NCBI RefSeq assembly: GCF_026153455.1
Contig: NZ_CP110629.1
Coordinates: 2,232,001-2,296,000 of the forward strand
Direction: 5' to 3'
From: Marinimicrobium sp. C6131
GTDB lineage: Bacteria; Pseudomonadota; Gammaproteobacteria; Pseudomonadales; Cellvibrionaceae
Length of the DNA stretch: 64,000 bases
Position 1 is the first letter of the stretch, and the number at the start of each line of letters is the position of its first letter. A program made the translations under genes and the position numbers. The notes beneath the pieces are model-generated. The model ran no database searches and was not told the DNA's origin. It saw nothing but the letters and a program-made list of their open reading frames with translations. Of the stretch, positions 24,108 to 33,461 are shown piece by piece.

Positions 24108-24475
24108 GGTTGTCTCCTTGGGATTATAAGATGGGTCGTTCACTGACTGGTCGATGCCCGGTCGGTGATTTCGACAGCACCTCCATAGGTATTATTGATC
24201 GACCGACCCACATAGATAGCCTAAAAATAAGTTTTCAAGTGCGACGAATGAATGTCGGGCAAGACGATCAGCCACTAAGGGCATCTTCCTGCGTTGATCG
24301 AGCGTCAATCTATTTGCCGGGGCGTACGGGGTAGGACAGACCCTCCGCGTCGAGAGCGCCTATTCAAGATCCGTGGTAGTCTTTAAAGTTCGTTGAGCGC
24401 CAAAACGTCATCGCTACGCTTTGGGGGCTATCCAGCGACCTGATACAAACAATAAAAGGCAATGGAGACTCTTGA
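24108..24475. other. Divergent intergenic region, 368 bp
   Basis: It separates the VOC operon (left) from the TolB-like gene (right). I see no RNA gene, repeat or clear promoter hexamers. GGAGAC lies just before the right-hand ATG. Confidence 0.5.
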
Positions 24476-26011
24476 ATGAGAAAAACTAACGGTCAATCCT
24501 CACTCCTTCCCCTAACTATCTCGGCGATCCTTATGTTCTTGAGCCTGAACGCGGCGGCTGAACCCGTCGGCCAATTCGAACACCACACCGATATCGGTCC
24601 GGTGAAGCATGCTGGTGGCCTGGAATACGCACCAGACAGCCAGCAGTACGTCATCTCCGGTTCGGGTGCCAATATGTGGTCCGATCAGGATGAGCTGCAC
24701 TACGCGTGGAATCAGATGGAGGGCGACTTTATTGTGCGCGCCCGAGTGGCGTTTATCGGCGAGGGGGCGGACCCACACCGAAAGGTGGGCTGGCACGTGC
24801 GCGAGGACCTGGAGCCGGACTCGGCCAACGTCCACGCCACGGTGCATGGCGATGGCCTGACGTCGCTACAGTTCCGCTCCGCCAAAGGGGCGCAGACCGA
24901 GGAATACCGTCTGAAGGTTCAAGGGCCTGAGGTGATTCAGTTGGAGCGCCGGGGCGATACATTCATCATGTCTGCGGCAAAGGTCGGGGAGCCCTTCCAG
25001 GTCACCCAGGTGTCCCATCTGGACTTTTCCGATGAGGTCTATGTGGGGCTCGCCCTGTCCGCCCACGACGCCGATGAAATCGAGAGCGCGCAGATATCCA
25101 ATGTTCGTATTATCCGGCCAGCAGCGGTCGATTTTGTGCCTTATCAGGACTATATCGGCAGCAACCTCGAAGTGATGGACATGGAGACCGGGAATCGGCG
25201 TATTCTTCACCGCTCGCCGGTCTCTCTGCAGGCTCCCAACTGGACCCGCGACGGTCGATATCTGATCTACAATTCCGAGGGCCTGCTTTACAAGTACGAC
25301 CTGGAAACCGGCCAGATTAGCGAACTGAACACCGGCTTTGCCGATCAGAACAACAACGATCATGTGCTGTCCTGGAGCGGTAAGGAGATTGCCATCAGCC
25401 ATCACGCCGAATCCGAAGACGGGCGATCAACGATTTATACGCTGCCCCTGACCGGCAGTGATCAGCCCCGACAGATCACCCAAAAAGGCGTCGGGCATTC
25501 GTACCTGCACGGTTATTCGCCGGATGACAAGACACTGGTGTTTACCGGTCACCGAAAGGACAAGTACGACATCTATACCGTCGATATTGCCACCGGCAAG
25601 GAAACCCAGCTGACCGACACGGCAACGCTGGACGACGGCCCGGAGTACAGCCCGGATGGACAACACATCTATTTCAACTCCAATCGCACCGGCACCATGC
25701 AACTGTGGCGAATGAACGCGGACGGGTCCAATCAGGAGCAGTTGACCTTCGATCGGTACAACGACTGGTTCCCGCACGTTTCACCCGACGGTAAAAGCCT
25801 GGTGTTTCTGTCGTACCACGATGACGTGGACTCGGCTGATCACCCTTTTTACCGCCATGTTTACCTGCGCCAGATGCCAATTGAGGGCGGCGAGCCGACC
25901 ATTATCGCTTACGTCTACGGTGGTCAGGGCACCATCAATGTGCCCAGTTGGTCACCGGATGGTAAGCGCATCGGGTTTATCAGCAACACCTGGCTTCCGG
26001 GCGACCAATAG
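24476..26011 (+). CDS. Secreted TolB-like beta-propeller protein with N-terminal lectin-like domain
   Basis: A 511-residue protein with an N-terminal signal peptide (about residues 1-28). Residues 30-215 look like a concanavalin-type DUF1349-like domain (MWSDQDELHYAWNQMEGDF, then VGWHVRE). The rest is a TolB/WD40-like propeller with repeated SPDGQHIYFNSNR and SPDGKSLVFLS blades. Proteins of this plan are periplasmic or outer and may bind glycans or act with hydrolases; the function is unknown. The last 50 bases and the start of the next gene recur as a fragment at 27939-28025. Confidence 0.85.
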   Translation: MRKTNGQSSLLPLTISAILMFLSLNAAAEPVGQFEHHTDIGPVKHAGGLEYAPDSQQYVISGSGANMWSDQDELHYAWNQMEGDFIVRARVAFIGEGADPHRKVGWHVREDLEPDSANVHATVHGDGLTSLQFRSAKGAQTEEYRLKVQGPEVIQLERRGDTFIMSAAKVGEPFQVTQVSHLDFSDEVYVGLALSAHDADEIESAQISNVRIIRPAAVDFVPYQDYIGSNLEVMDMETGNRRILHRSPVSLQAPNWTRDGRYLIYNSEGLLYKYDLETGQISELNTGFADQNNNDHVLSWSGKEIAISHHAESEDGRSTIYTLPLTGSDQPRQITQKGVGHSYLHGYSPDDKTLVFTGHRKDKYDIYTVDIATGKETQLTDTATLDDGPEYSPDGQHIYFNSNRTGTMQLWRMNADGSNQEQLTFDRYNDWFPHVSPDGKSLVFLSYHDDVDSADHPFYRHVYLRQMPIEGGEPTIIAYVYGGQGTINVPSWSPDGKRIGFISNTWLPGDQ

Positions 26012-26028
26012 GCTCGGCGGGAGATTCT

Positions 26029-26229
26029 ATGCAACGCACTCTACTGATCATCGGCATTCTGTTGATTCTGGTCGCTCTGGCCTGGCCCTGGTTGAAACAT
26101 CTGCCGCTGGGCCGGTTACCCGGCGATATTGTAATTGAGCGACCCGGCTATACCTTCTTCTTTCCCATTACCACGATGATTCTGGTGAGCCTGATCCTGT
26201 CGCTTATCGCGATGTTCTTCCGCCGTTGA
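26029..26229 (+). CDS. DUF2905 family small membrane protein
   Basis: A 66-residue protein with two membrane helices separated by LPLGRLPGDIVIERPGYTFF, which is the signature of DUF2905. The family is widespread and functionally uncharacterised. It starts 17 bp after the TolB-like gene, with GGGAG upstream of the ATG, so the two are probably co-transcribed. Confidence 0.92.
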   Translation: MQRTLLIIGILLILVALAWPWLKHLPLGRLPGDIVIERPGYTFFFPITTMILVSLILSLIAMFFRR

Positions 26230-26277
26230 CCGGGCGTCAATCGACTGGTCGGAAAGTCCGGGGTTGATCGCCCTTCC

Positions 26278-26820
26278 CTACGGCTCGCCTACAATCAGAT
26301 AGGTGTCCCGGGTAAAAGGGACGGCTTCGAATAGAATACTTGAGAAGTGCAGGGTGTCGACCCGTTTGCGTGGATCTCCCAGAACAAAGGTGGTGTTCCC
26401 AACGCGGCTCATTGCGTCTACGATGTGTTGGCTGCCACGCTTGTTGACGAAGGCCTTATCATTGTATTGGTCGACGCCCAACCAGATGCACCGCCACACC
26501 CTGCTCCAACAGCTCGCGATACTGAACCTGTCCCTTGCCGCCGGGTTCCGAGCGCGTTTGCCAGATGGTCAACTCCAGATAGTGTTCGGTGACGCGCCTG
26601 ATCGCCTCCCGCAACATGACTCGAAAAACTTCGGGCCAATGGTGGGCTCAAGGGTATCGATCAGGTGATGGACCACTGCCATTGAGTGATCGATATGCCG
26701 GAGCTTACGGAAAGCCCACTGCAATTGCCGTCTATCGGGGGGACTGTTTTCAAGGCAATGCAACGCCCCCTGGATCCGCTCTACCAGTTGGGAGGAGCCG
26801 CTTTCCCGATCCGCGACCAT
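26278..26820 (-). pseudogene. Broken copy of the eIF-2B-like gene at 32553-33281
   Basis: The sequence closely follows the intact gene 6 kb away but lacks the first nine codons. Two internal segments are missing: about 50 bp after CCAACCAG near 26484, and about 110 bp near 26618. The first deletion breaks the frame. Flanking sequence after the stop (AAGTCCGGGG and CCCTTCCCTACGG) is also shared, so a block larger than the gene was duplicated. Confidence 0.88.
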
Positions 26821-27176
26821 GTCATATTTTCACGGTTATCTTGTATGCCTAAAGATTCTTCCTTACTAAACAATGGAAAGTTACCTGCCAAATTGTCGCC
26901 GCTAACCACGCTCAAGGCGTAAAGCATCGCCCTGATCTTCATGCGAAATAAACAAAGCTACGCAATATCTCAATAAGAACTAAATGTTACGTTGACGACG
27001 AGTCATTCATTTCATAACTTAATACACGAAGGATATGTCTATCTTAATCTTGGCTTACTGAAAACCGGCGGACACCTCCAGCAATATTTTCTGAGAGACA
27101 TATCCAGTAAAACTGAACCCTTTAATGTCCTCCGAATTTAAGTGAACGCCAGGCTCATACCTTAAAGGATTTGAAT
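26821..27176. other. AT-rich non-coding stretch, 356 bp
   Basis: No gene, RNA or repeat is evident. It is AT-richer than the flanks and carries many short stop-filled frames. It lies between the broken eIF-2B-like copy and an orphan gene of similar base composition. Confidence 0.5.
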
Positions 27177-27647
27177 ATGAAGAAGTCAAATGAAGAGCAA
27201 CGATCAGGATTCTCAGACATTTTGAATATCCAGGGCGAAGACATACCCGATATCGATGATCATCTTGACGCGCTGTTAAAGAAGGGGCTGATTTCTGAGC
27301 AAAAGATTTTGGATGGCGCCTCGGATAAAACGTTTGGCAAAAGACAACCCTACGCAACCACAAAAGTTAGAATCGAGTTCGAGAGGGAGTCTGACCTGAG
27401 AAAGTGTGTTCGGCTTTTGCGTTGGTCGGACGAACGATTGCTGGCCATGGGATCTACCATAGCGTGGGCATGGGCAATGACTGTAAGAGAGGGGATGACA
27501 ATCAGGTTTGCTGTAAACTGGTATGACAAGGATTTCTTTGAACGCCGAAAAGATGCCTTTAGGGATAGTAACCACCTTTCCTATTTCAGGATGTTCGGTA
27601 AAGGAACAAACGATATGGATATTTACACTGAAGTATTGGGATGCTGA
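27177..27647 (+). CDS. Hypothetical protein, 156 aa
   Basis: I do not recognise this protein. It is soluble, charged and has no signal peptide. A Trp-rich stretch AMGSTIAWAWAMTVREG lies near residues 90-106. AAAGGA is eight bases before the chosen ATG. Its composition differs from core genes and it stands alone between two decayed segments, so it is probably a horizontally acquired orphan. Its reality rests on frame length and ribosome site only. Confidence 0.55.
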   Translation: MKKSNEEQRSGFSDILNIQGEDIPDIDDHLDALLKKGLISEQKILDGASDKTFGKRQPYATTKVRIEFERESDLRKCVRLLRWSDERLLAMGSTIAWAWAMTVREGMTIRFAVNWYDKDFFERRKDAFRDSNHLSYFRMFGKGTNDMDIYTEVLGC

Positions 27648-27728
27648 TCAGGGACTGGAAAGTATTCATCAATTAAAAATATCGCAACCCAACGTTTAAT
27701 TGGCAGAAATTGAAATTCTGATAATTTC

Positions 27729-27944
27729 TGCCAATTCTCCCCCGGTATTGAGCGCGTCACCGTTTACGGCGAGCCCGGCAAGACCGATAGTCGTTGGCAG
27801 TGCTGGGAACCCGCCTGGAAAACCCGCAGCAGTAGCGGCTCCACCAACCTGAACGTTGATCTGCACCGGGCCTTCGGCCTGTGGACCGAGTTGATGTTGT
27901 TCAGCATCGCCTTCACGGGCTTTTCTCAGACCCTGTACCGGTAA
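27729..27944 (+). pseudogene. Fragment of a PepSY transmembrane protein gene
   Basis: An open stretch of 71 codons without a proper start reads QFSPGIERVTVYGEPGKTD and ends NVDLHRAFGLWTELMLF with a hydrophobic helix. This is the HRAFGLW core of PepSY-associated membrane proteins, often linked to iron reduction or siderophore uptake. Both ends of the gene are missing. The right end is joined abruptly to a copy of the TolB-like gene end, where a stop codon appears. Confidence 0.75.
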
Positions 27945-28043
27945 GCGCATCGGGTTTATCAGCAACACCTGGCTTCCGGGCGACCAATAGGCTCGGCGGG
28001 AGGTCCTATGCAACGCACTCTACTGGTCAGGAAGTCCGGGGCG
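27939..28043 (+). repeat. Partial duplication of 25965-26050 plus a shared tail
   Basis: From 27941 the sequence repeats the last ~50 bases of the TolB-like gene and the first codons of the DUF2905 gene (to 28025), nearly identical. It then jumps to AGGAAGTCCGGGG, which also follows DUF2905 at 26244 and precedes the eIF-2B-like gene end near 32526. It is a deletion-joined copy of the 26-kb locus. Confidence 0.85.
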
Positions 28044-28044
28044 A

Positions 28045-28593
28045 TCAGAGCTGAGGCGCCACCCACTGAACGATGTCGTTACTCAAGTCATTCAGGCACC
28101 TCTGCGTGGCTGAGCAGATTGTGTAGGGGGTCCCCAGATCCAGCACACTGCTACTGGGCGTCAGCTCGTTCAAGGACGCGATAGCACAGCTGTGGGTTGC
28201 GGTAACCACGCTGTTGGGCTCCGTGGCGTGAATAAGTGCCGCCGTTACCTTGACCGCCGGCAGGTTGGAGCTGGAGTGCATACCGAAGGTGAACTCTTCG
28301 CTACCCAGCGCCAGACCTATGATATCGATGGCCAGCACGGGGGTATCGCCACTCTTGATTTTGTCGGCGGTGCTTACCGCCTGCATTGCCAGGCCCCGCT
28401 TTTCGGCGCGCTCAAGGATTTTGCTCACCAGGCTTTCCTCGATTTCACAGGGCAGCTCCTGATCGTAGTTGTAGCCCTCGACGTTAAAGCCCAGGTTTTC
28501 GTTCAGGTATACCTGGGCCGAACGCTCGTCGGCCGAAACGACGGTGGCCAGAGAACCCAGCAACACCAGCGCAAAAAGATTCAACGGTTTCAT
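28045..28593 (-). CDS. Secreted protein of unknown function, 182 aa
   Basis: A periplasmic protein with a clear signal peptide (MKPLNLFALVLLGSLATVVSA). The mature part has about 160 residues with four or five cysteines (for example CEIEES and CSATQRC), which suggests disulfide bonds. I recognise no family. The start was set at this ATG because GGGAGGAG lies nine bases upstream and the signal peptide begins here. It is transcribed away from the CadC-like regulator gene, which could control it. Confidence 0.7.
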   Translation of the reverse strand: MKPLNLFALVLLGSLATVVSADERSAQVYLNENLGFNVEGYNYDQELPCEIEESLVSKILERAEKRGLAMQAVSTADKIKSGDTPVLAIDIIGLALGSEEFTFGMHSSSNLPAVKVTAALIHATEPNSVVTATHSCAIASLNELTPSSSVLDLGTPYTICSATQRCLNDLSNDIVQWVAPQL

Positions 28594-28867
28594 GGTCAGA
28601 CTCCTCCCATCGGGGTGATTGGTGCCGGCCCCTGCGCCGGTCGCCATACTTCCAATATAGAGCCGCCGGGCCGGTTTGCACTGACCGCAGCCAAACGATT
28701 CACTGACTTTTCGCTTACCTTCAAAACCGCCTTTAAAAAGAGTCACTTACAAACCCGGCACGGATGCGCCCAAGTTGCCGGTTCTCAAGTGCGTCGGGCA
28801 AAATAAGGCTACACTGATTTACCGAACACCCACTGGTAAGCGCTGTCTCCGCCCGATAACCGGCCAG

Positions 28868-30985
28868 ATGCCCATGACCCATAACGATAATGACTCATTC
28901 ACTCTCGACCAGGTGCGTGTACACCCATCGCGCAATGAGCTTGAGGCCCATGGCCGGACGCTGCGGCTCCAGCCCAAGGTGATGGAGGTACTGCACTATC
29001 TGGCCCTCCATTCAGAACGCGTGGTACCCAAAGAAGAGCTGGTGGAGCAGGTGTGGGCCGGTCGGGTGGTCACGCACGGCTCGGTGCAAAAGAGCATCAA
29101 CCTGCTGCGCAAGGCGCTGACAGAGCTGTTGGGGGAACGGGAGATCGTCACCCACTACTCCAAAAAGGGGTATCAGCTCCGGGTTCAACCGGTGTTCGAA
29201 CAGGCAGGCGCCCTACACCGCGGCGAGAGCCCACCACAACCACGCCCTCGTCGGCGTTGGCAGCCGACGCTGCTGGGCGCCGTGGTACTGGCGATACTGG
29301 GGGGCCTTTACCTGGCCACGCAACACACCGGGCTGAGGCTCGACAAGCATCACCGTACCGCCTTTGCCGGGGCGCAGCCCCTTATTGCTGAAATGGGCCA
29401 TGAGACGGCCCCCGAGCCACATCCGGATGGACAGCACCTGGCCTATATTCGGGTGTTGCCGGTGGCAAGCGGCGAGATCCGCGACTATCACTTACTGGTG
29501 TGCGACGCCGATGGAGAGGACTGGCGCCTTGCCAGCAGCGCCGGCCCGTGGCTTGAACTGGGCTGGTCGCCGAGCGGGGAAAGCCTGTTGGCCATTGAGC
29601 TGATTGACGACGAGAGTCAACCACTGAGCTTCTTCGGCCAGACGCCGCAACTTTACAATCTGCACATCTTCCGGCTCGACCTGAAGCGCCGCCGCGTGCT
29701 TGAAAAGCATCGCCTCAGTCAATGGCAGGGCCACCTCGGCAGCGCCACCTGGTGGGATGAGACCACCATTGAGCTGGTGGGACGCCAGGGCGACACCGCC
29801 CTCAATCAGCGTTACCACTATTCCCTGACCGCCCAACGGCTGGATGCCGCCCCCTCTGCGGACTTTCTGGGTAACCCGCTCATCAGCCGGGTGCATGAGA
29901 GTAAAGTCGCCGTAGCGAGCCAGCATAACGATCAGATACGGATTGACTTGCTCGGGGCGGATGGCAAGCGCGACGCGAACCATGCCTTCGACTACAACCG
30001 TGTGGAAATGAGCTGGACGCCGGACGGCAGTGGCGTGCTGCTATATGCGCCGGACGAACAGGCACTGACCCTGCTCTATCGCGATGGCGAAATCCGCCCC
30101 ATTGAGCGCGAGGACAAGGTCAATGTCCGTTTGACGCACCATCGGTATCGGGCCGATGGCGAGGCTATCATCTATGCTCAGTCCCGCCCACAGAGGACCC
30201 TGTGGCAGCTCAGACTCGATGGCACGCGCCGGCAGATTGCCGACCCGGAACAGCTCAATTACGCCGCGCGCTTTTCACCGGCCGGAGACAAGTTTGTGTA
30301 CGCTTCAGTACGCGACCAACAGACTCAGTTATGGCTGGTGACGGACAACGGTGAGCGGCGGATTCCCGGCCCGGAAATCGACGATGATATCAAGAGCATC
30401 AACTGGACCAATGAGGGCGAACAGGTCCTCTACAAGGCGGGGACCAACCTCTACTCCTATGGTCTGAGCGAACAGCGCAGCACCGTTCTGCTCGGCGATG
30501 CCGGCGATCTGGAACCGCTATCGCTCACCCCCGAGGGGGATCAGTTGATGGCGTTGCGTTCAAACGGTGAGGCCAGAAATCTCTGGCGCATCAACCTGGA
30601 AAACGGGAATGAACAACAACTGACGTTTGGCGCCATCGGCTCGGCGGTCCAACACCGCGGCGATATTTACTTCAACTACGTGGGCCAGCGCAGCCTCTGG
30701 GTACTGCGCGATGGCCAGAGCCCGCAGCGGCTTTCCAACGCTCTTGAACAGAACGCCAAGCTGCTCGGCGTTACGGAAGGCGGTGTGCTCTATGTCACCG
30801 GCGGCCACTGCCGGGAGTCCGACATCTTCCACCTGGATGTCGACGAGGAGCAAACATCCGTCTACCTATCCCGCGCGCAACAACCGATGTCCACCGAATC
30901 GGTTCACCCCGAGCAAGGTGTTTTGTACAGCCATTGCGAGCTGCCCGAGTCGGATATATGGATGTTATCGGACGGGGTGGATTGA
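28868..30985 (+). CDS. CadC/ToxR-like membrane regulator with TolB-like propeller
   Basis: About 705 residues. Residues 10-107 form an OmpR-type winged helix (TLRLQPKVMEVLHYLALHSERVV, then SINLLRKALTELLGE, then KKGYQLR). After a Pro/Arg-rich linker comes one membrane helix at about 134-151. The rest is a periplasmic beta-propeller with TolB/PD40-like blades. This is the CadC-type design in which the outer domain senses a signal and the inner domain binds DNA. The start is uncertain: ATG 28868 or 28874, neither with a strong ribosome site. The divergent secreted protein gene is its nearest possible target. Confidence 0.87.
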   Translation: MPMTHNDNDSFTLDQVRVHPSRNELEAHGRTLRLQPKVMEVLHYLALHSERVVPKEELVEQVWAGRVVTHGSVQKSINLLRKALTELLGEREIVTHYSKKGYQLRVQPVFEQAGALHRGESPPQPRPRRRWQPTLLGAVVLAILGGLYLATQHTGLRLDKHHRTAFAGAQPLIAEMGHETAPEPHPDGQHLAYIRVLPVASGEIRDYHLLVCDADGEDWRLASSAGPWLELGWSPSGESLLAIELIDDESQPLSFFGQTPQLYNLHIFRLDLKRRRVLEKHRLSQWQGHLGSATWWDETTIELVGRQGDTALNQRYHYSLTAQRLDAAPSADFLGNPLISRVHESKVAVASQHNDQIRIDLLGADGKRDANHAFDYNRVEMSWTPDGSGVLLYAPDEQALTLLYRDGEIRPIEREDKVNVRLTHHRYRADGEAIIYAQSRPQRTLWQLRLDGTRRQIADPEQLNYAARFSPAGDKFVYASVRDQQTQLWLVTDNGERRIPGPEIDDDIKSINWTNEGEQVLYKAGTNLYSYGLSEQRSTVLLGDAGDLEPLSLTPEGDQLMALRSNGEARNLWRINLENGNEQQLTFGAIGSAVQHRGDIYFNYVGQRSLWVLRDGQSPQRLSNALEQNAKLLGVTEGGVLYVTGGHCRESDIFHLDVDEEQTSVYLSRAQQPMSTESVHPEQGVLYSHCELPESDIWMLSDGVD

Positions 30986-31088
30986 CCTTTAAGCAGCGCT
31001 GCCGCGCTCTATAACCCTTGGACACTCCACGTCTATACCGCTAAGCTTACCGAATTGTCGTGATGATCAGGAGCATACCGGGGGTGTC

Positions 31089-32504
31089 GTGTTTTCACTA
31101 AGGCGTAAGGGCGATTATCGCCTGCAGTTTACACGTGCTTTGAAGCGACCAGGGAAGTACGGGGTCGAGCTCTATCTTTTTACGCCCTATGAAGGCCGAT
31201 TTTCGGAGTGGACGCTGTCTGAGCAGCAATTCTTTTTCAAAGCGCTGGAGCATCGCTTTCGTCTTCTTGGGCACCCTGACAGTAGTCGGGCGGGAAAGTC
31301 TGACAGCTCGTTTACCCTGCTCTCACCACACTATGAAATTCAATATGGTTCCTGGCTATTCCAGTATCGAGCATCGATAGACCACCTGCGCCAACAGATT
31401 CTGAACGCGGAGCTTGCGGACGAGCCCGTAAAGCGCGCACTCAGATTGATCCAGAACTTCGCCCGGCGGCTACGAAAGTCCAACCCGGAGCAGGATAGCC
31501 ATCATCGTTACTTTCGACTGGTGGACGTATATTTCTCCTGGCACGCGGAACAGTTCCTGCTCGAGTGTATGGCCATGGAGGGGTTCTCGGCACTCGATCA
31601 TGATCTGAAGCAGTCCATTGGGGAATTTCTGGAGCAGGAGTACCGCTACCGGCGGGAGATGAAGTACGAGCCGGATTTCCGTGGCAGCCCAACCCGCCTA
31701 TGGAACCGGATGAGTCTGTACTTGCGATTACTGGAGTTCCCGGTCGTGCTGCGCTCCAAGGTGAGCGAGTTGGGTTCCGGAACGCGGAAGTTGGTCAAAG
31801 CCGTGACGACGATGCTCGTCATGTCGCTGTTCACCTACTTTCTGTTCAATACCCGCGCCAACAGTCAGCAACTGTCCCTGGCACTGCTTCTTGCCATTGC
31901 GCTGACCTACGCGCTTCGGGACTTGCTGCGCGATGACATGATAACGCGCCTCACCGGCTGGTTGCGCAAGGGGCGGCCACGCTGGAAAATTCGCTTGCTG
32001 ATGCCCTACACCAACAAGCAGCTCGCCTTGCAGAATGTATGGTTGGACTATCGTAAACGGCCCAACTTGCCGCAATCGGTTCTGGACGCTACGAGCACAT
32101 GGGCGGCCAATGAAGAGCGCCAGATCATCTGCTTCCGTTCAATGTTGAACCTGGATAAAGCCGCGCTGGTTGAGAACCAGATTCAGGAACGCCTCAGCCT
32201 GGACTGCGAGGCGCTCTGCTCATTGATCCAGGCGACCCGAAACAAAGTGTTCACCTGGGTGGACAAGGATGATCCAGCCTCCGGCGTTGAGGCGCATCCG
32301 ATCGATAAGCAGCACGATTACGATCTTTTGCTGGTGACTACGGAACTCAGCCAGGGCTATTCCGCCGCTCAGCGGTGGCGTCTTCGTCTTGGAACGTCCG
32401 GCATCGTCAAGTGCGAGACCAGGAAGGTCGACTGGCCCAGTCCGGAGGAGCAGGAACCAAGGGGGATGATGAGAAGGCTGAGGAACCGTTTTCGAAAGCG
32501 CTGA
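31089..32504 (+). CDS. Membrane protein of unknown function, 471 aa
   Basis: A 471-residue protein with a long soluble N-terminal part, two adjacent membrane helices (about 236-254 and 260-278) and a soluble C-terminal domain. The ends are strongly basic (RRLRNRFRKR). I do not recognise a family. It starts with GTG after a GGGGG run. A two-helix hairpin between two large cytoplasmic domains suggests an inner-membrane anchored enzyme or sensor. Codon use is like the core. Confidence 0.72.
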   Translation: MFSLRRKGDYRLQFTRALKRPGKYGVELYLFTPYEGRFSEWTLSEQQFFFKALEHRFRLLGHPDSSRAGKSDSSFTLLSPHYEIQYGSWLFQYRASIDHLRQQILNAELADEPVKRALRLIQNFARRLRKSNPEQDSHHRYFRLVDVYFSWHAEQFLLECMAMEGFSALDHDLKQSIGEFLEQEYRYRREMKYEPDFRGSPTRLWNRMSLYLRLLEFPVVLRSKVSELGSGTRKLVKAVTTMLVMSLFTYFLFNTRANSQQLSLALLLAIALTYALRDLLRDDMITRLTGWLRKGRPRWKIRLLMPYTNKQLALQNVWLDYRKRPNLPQSVLDATSTWAANEERQIICFRSMLNLDKAALVENQIQERLSLDCEALCSLIQATRNKVFTWVDKDDPASGVEAHPIDKQHDYDLLLVTTELSQGYSAAQRWRLRLGTSGIVKCETRKVDWPSPEEQEPRGMMRRLRNRFRKR

Positions 32505-32552
32505 TTGAGCGCCCACCTACTGGCCGGGAAGTCCGGGATTGGTAGCCCTTCC

Positions 32553-33281
32553 CTACGGCTCGCCTTCAATCAGATAGGTATCCCGGGTAAAAGGGACAGC
32601 TTCGAATAGAATACTTGAGAAATCCAGGGTGTCGACCCGTTTGCGTGGATCCCCCAGAACAAAGGTGGTGTTCCCAGCGCTACCCATCGAGTCCACGATG
32701 TGTTGGCTGCCACGCTTGTTGACGAAGGCCTTATCATTGTATTGATCGACGCCCAACCAGGCGGCGTCCATGGAAGCGGCGAGTTTCGCCACTTGATGGT
32801 CCTCAATCAGATGCACCGCCACGCCCTGCTCCAGCAGCTCACGATACTGGACCTGTCCCTCGCCGCCGGGTTCCGAGCGCGTTTGCCAGATGGTCACCCC
32901 CCGATACTGTGCGGTCACGCGCTTGATTGCCTCCCGCAACATGCCGCTGCGACTATGCACCAGGACGTGGCTGTTATCCCAGTTACGTATTTCAATCAGA
33001 CGAGCGGCCACCCGGCGGGGAAGATCGGCCCACCGCCGCTCATAGTCACGCGACGACTCGAAAAACCCCGGGCCAATGGCGGGCTCAAGAGCATCGAGCA
33101 GGTGGTGGACCACCGCCATTGAGCGATCGATATGCCGGAGTTTACGGAAAGCCCACTGCAATTGCCGTCTATCGGGGGGACTGTTTTCAAGGCAATGCAA
33201 CGCCCCCTGGATCCGCTCTACCAGTTGGGAGGAGCCGCTTTCCCGATCCGCGACGATGTCGATGATCTCCTGCTCGAACAT
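32553..33281 (-). CDS. eIF-2B/ribose-1,5-bisphosphate isomerase-like protein
   Basis: A 242-residue protein of the eIF-2B alpha/MtnA/R15P isomerase superfamily. The conserved core is visible: VAVHLIEDHQVAKL, GVDQYNDKAFVNKRGS (matching the usual GAD..ANGxVxNKxGT), FVLGDPRKR and the final FEAVPFTRDTYL. The N-terminal helical domain is short. Bacterial members isomerise sugar phosphates, but this short type has no assigned substrate. GGGGA lies upstream of the ATG. A disrupted second copy lies at 26278-26820. Confidence 0.8.
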   Translation of the reverse strand: MFEQEIIDIVADRESGSSQLVERIQGALHCLENSPPDRRQLQWAFRKLRHIDRSMAVVHHLLDALEPAIGPGFFESSRDYERRWADLPRRVAARLIEIRNWDNSHVLVHSRSGMLREAIKRVTAQYRGVTIWQTRSEPGGEGQVQYRELLEQGVAVHLIEDHQVAKLAASMDAAWLGVDQYNDKAFVNKRGSQHIVDSMGSAGNTTFVLGDPRKRVDTLDFSSILFEAVPFTRDTYLIEGEP

Positions 33282-33414
33282 GATGGTCCCCGCTCTCAAT
33301 GATGTTGCACATGCCATCAAGCGAGTATAGATCCTTCTGCGCGGATAGATGTGCCACAAAGCTTGGCTAAGCGCCACCGATGCCTGACGCTGACAACAGC
33401 CTGAGATTTTTTAC

Positions 33415-33443
33415 TTGAATAACGGACCGATCGGTTCTATTAT
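33415..33443 (+). promoter_or_regulatory. Promoter with embedded TetR-type operator
   Basis: TTGAAT (33415-33420) and TATTAT (33438-33443) are separated by exactly 17 bp. The spacer is filled by the near-perfect palindrome GGACCGATCGGTTC (33424-33437). The ATG of the TetR gene follows 18 bp later. The layout is that of classic autorepression, in which the regulator blocks polymerase directly. Confidence 0.8.
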
Positions 33444-33461
33444 CCTCGCATTGGAGACATT

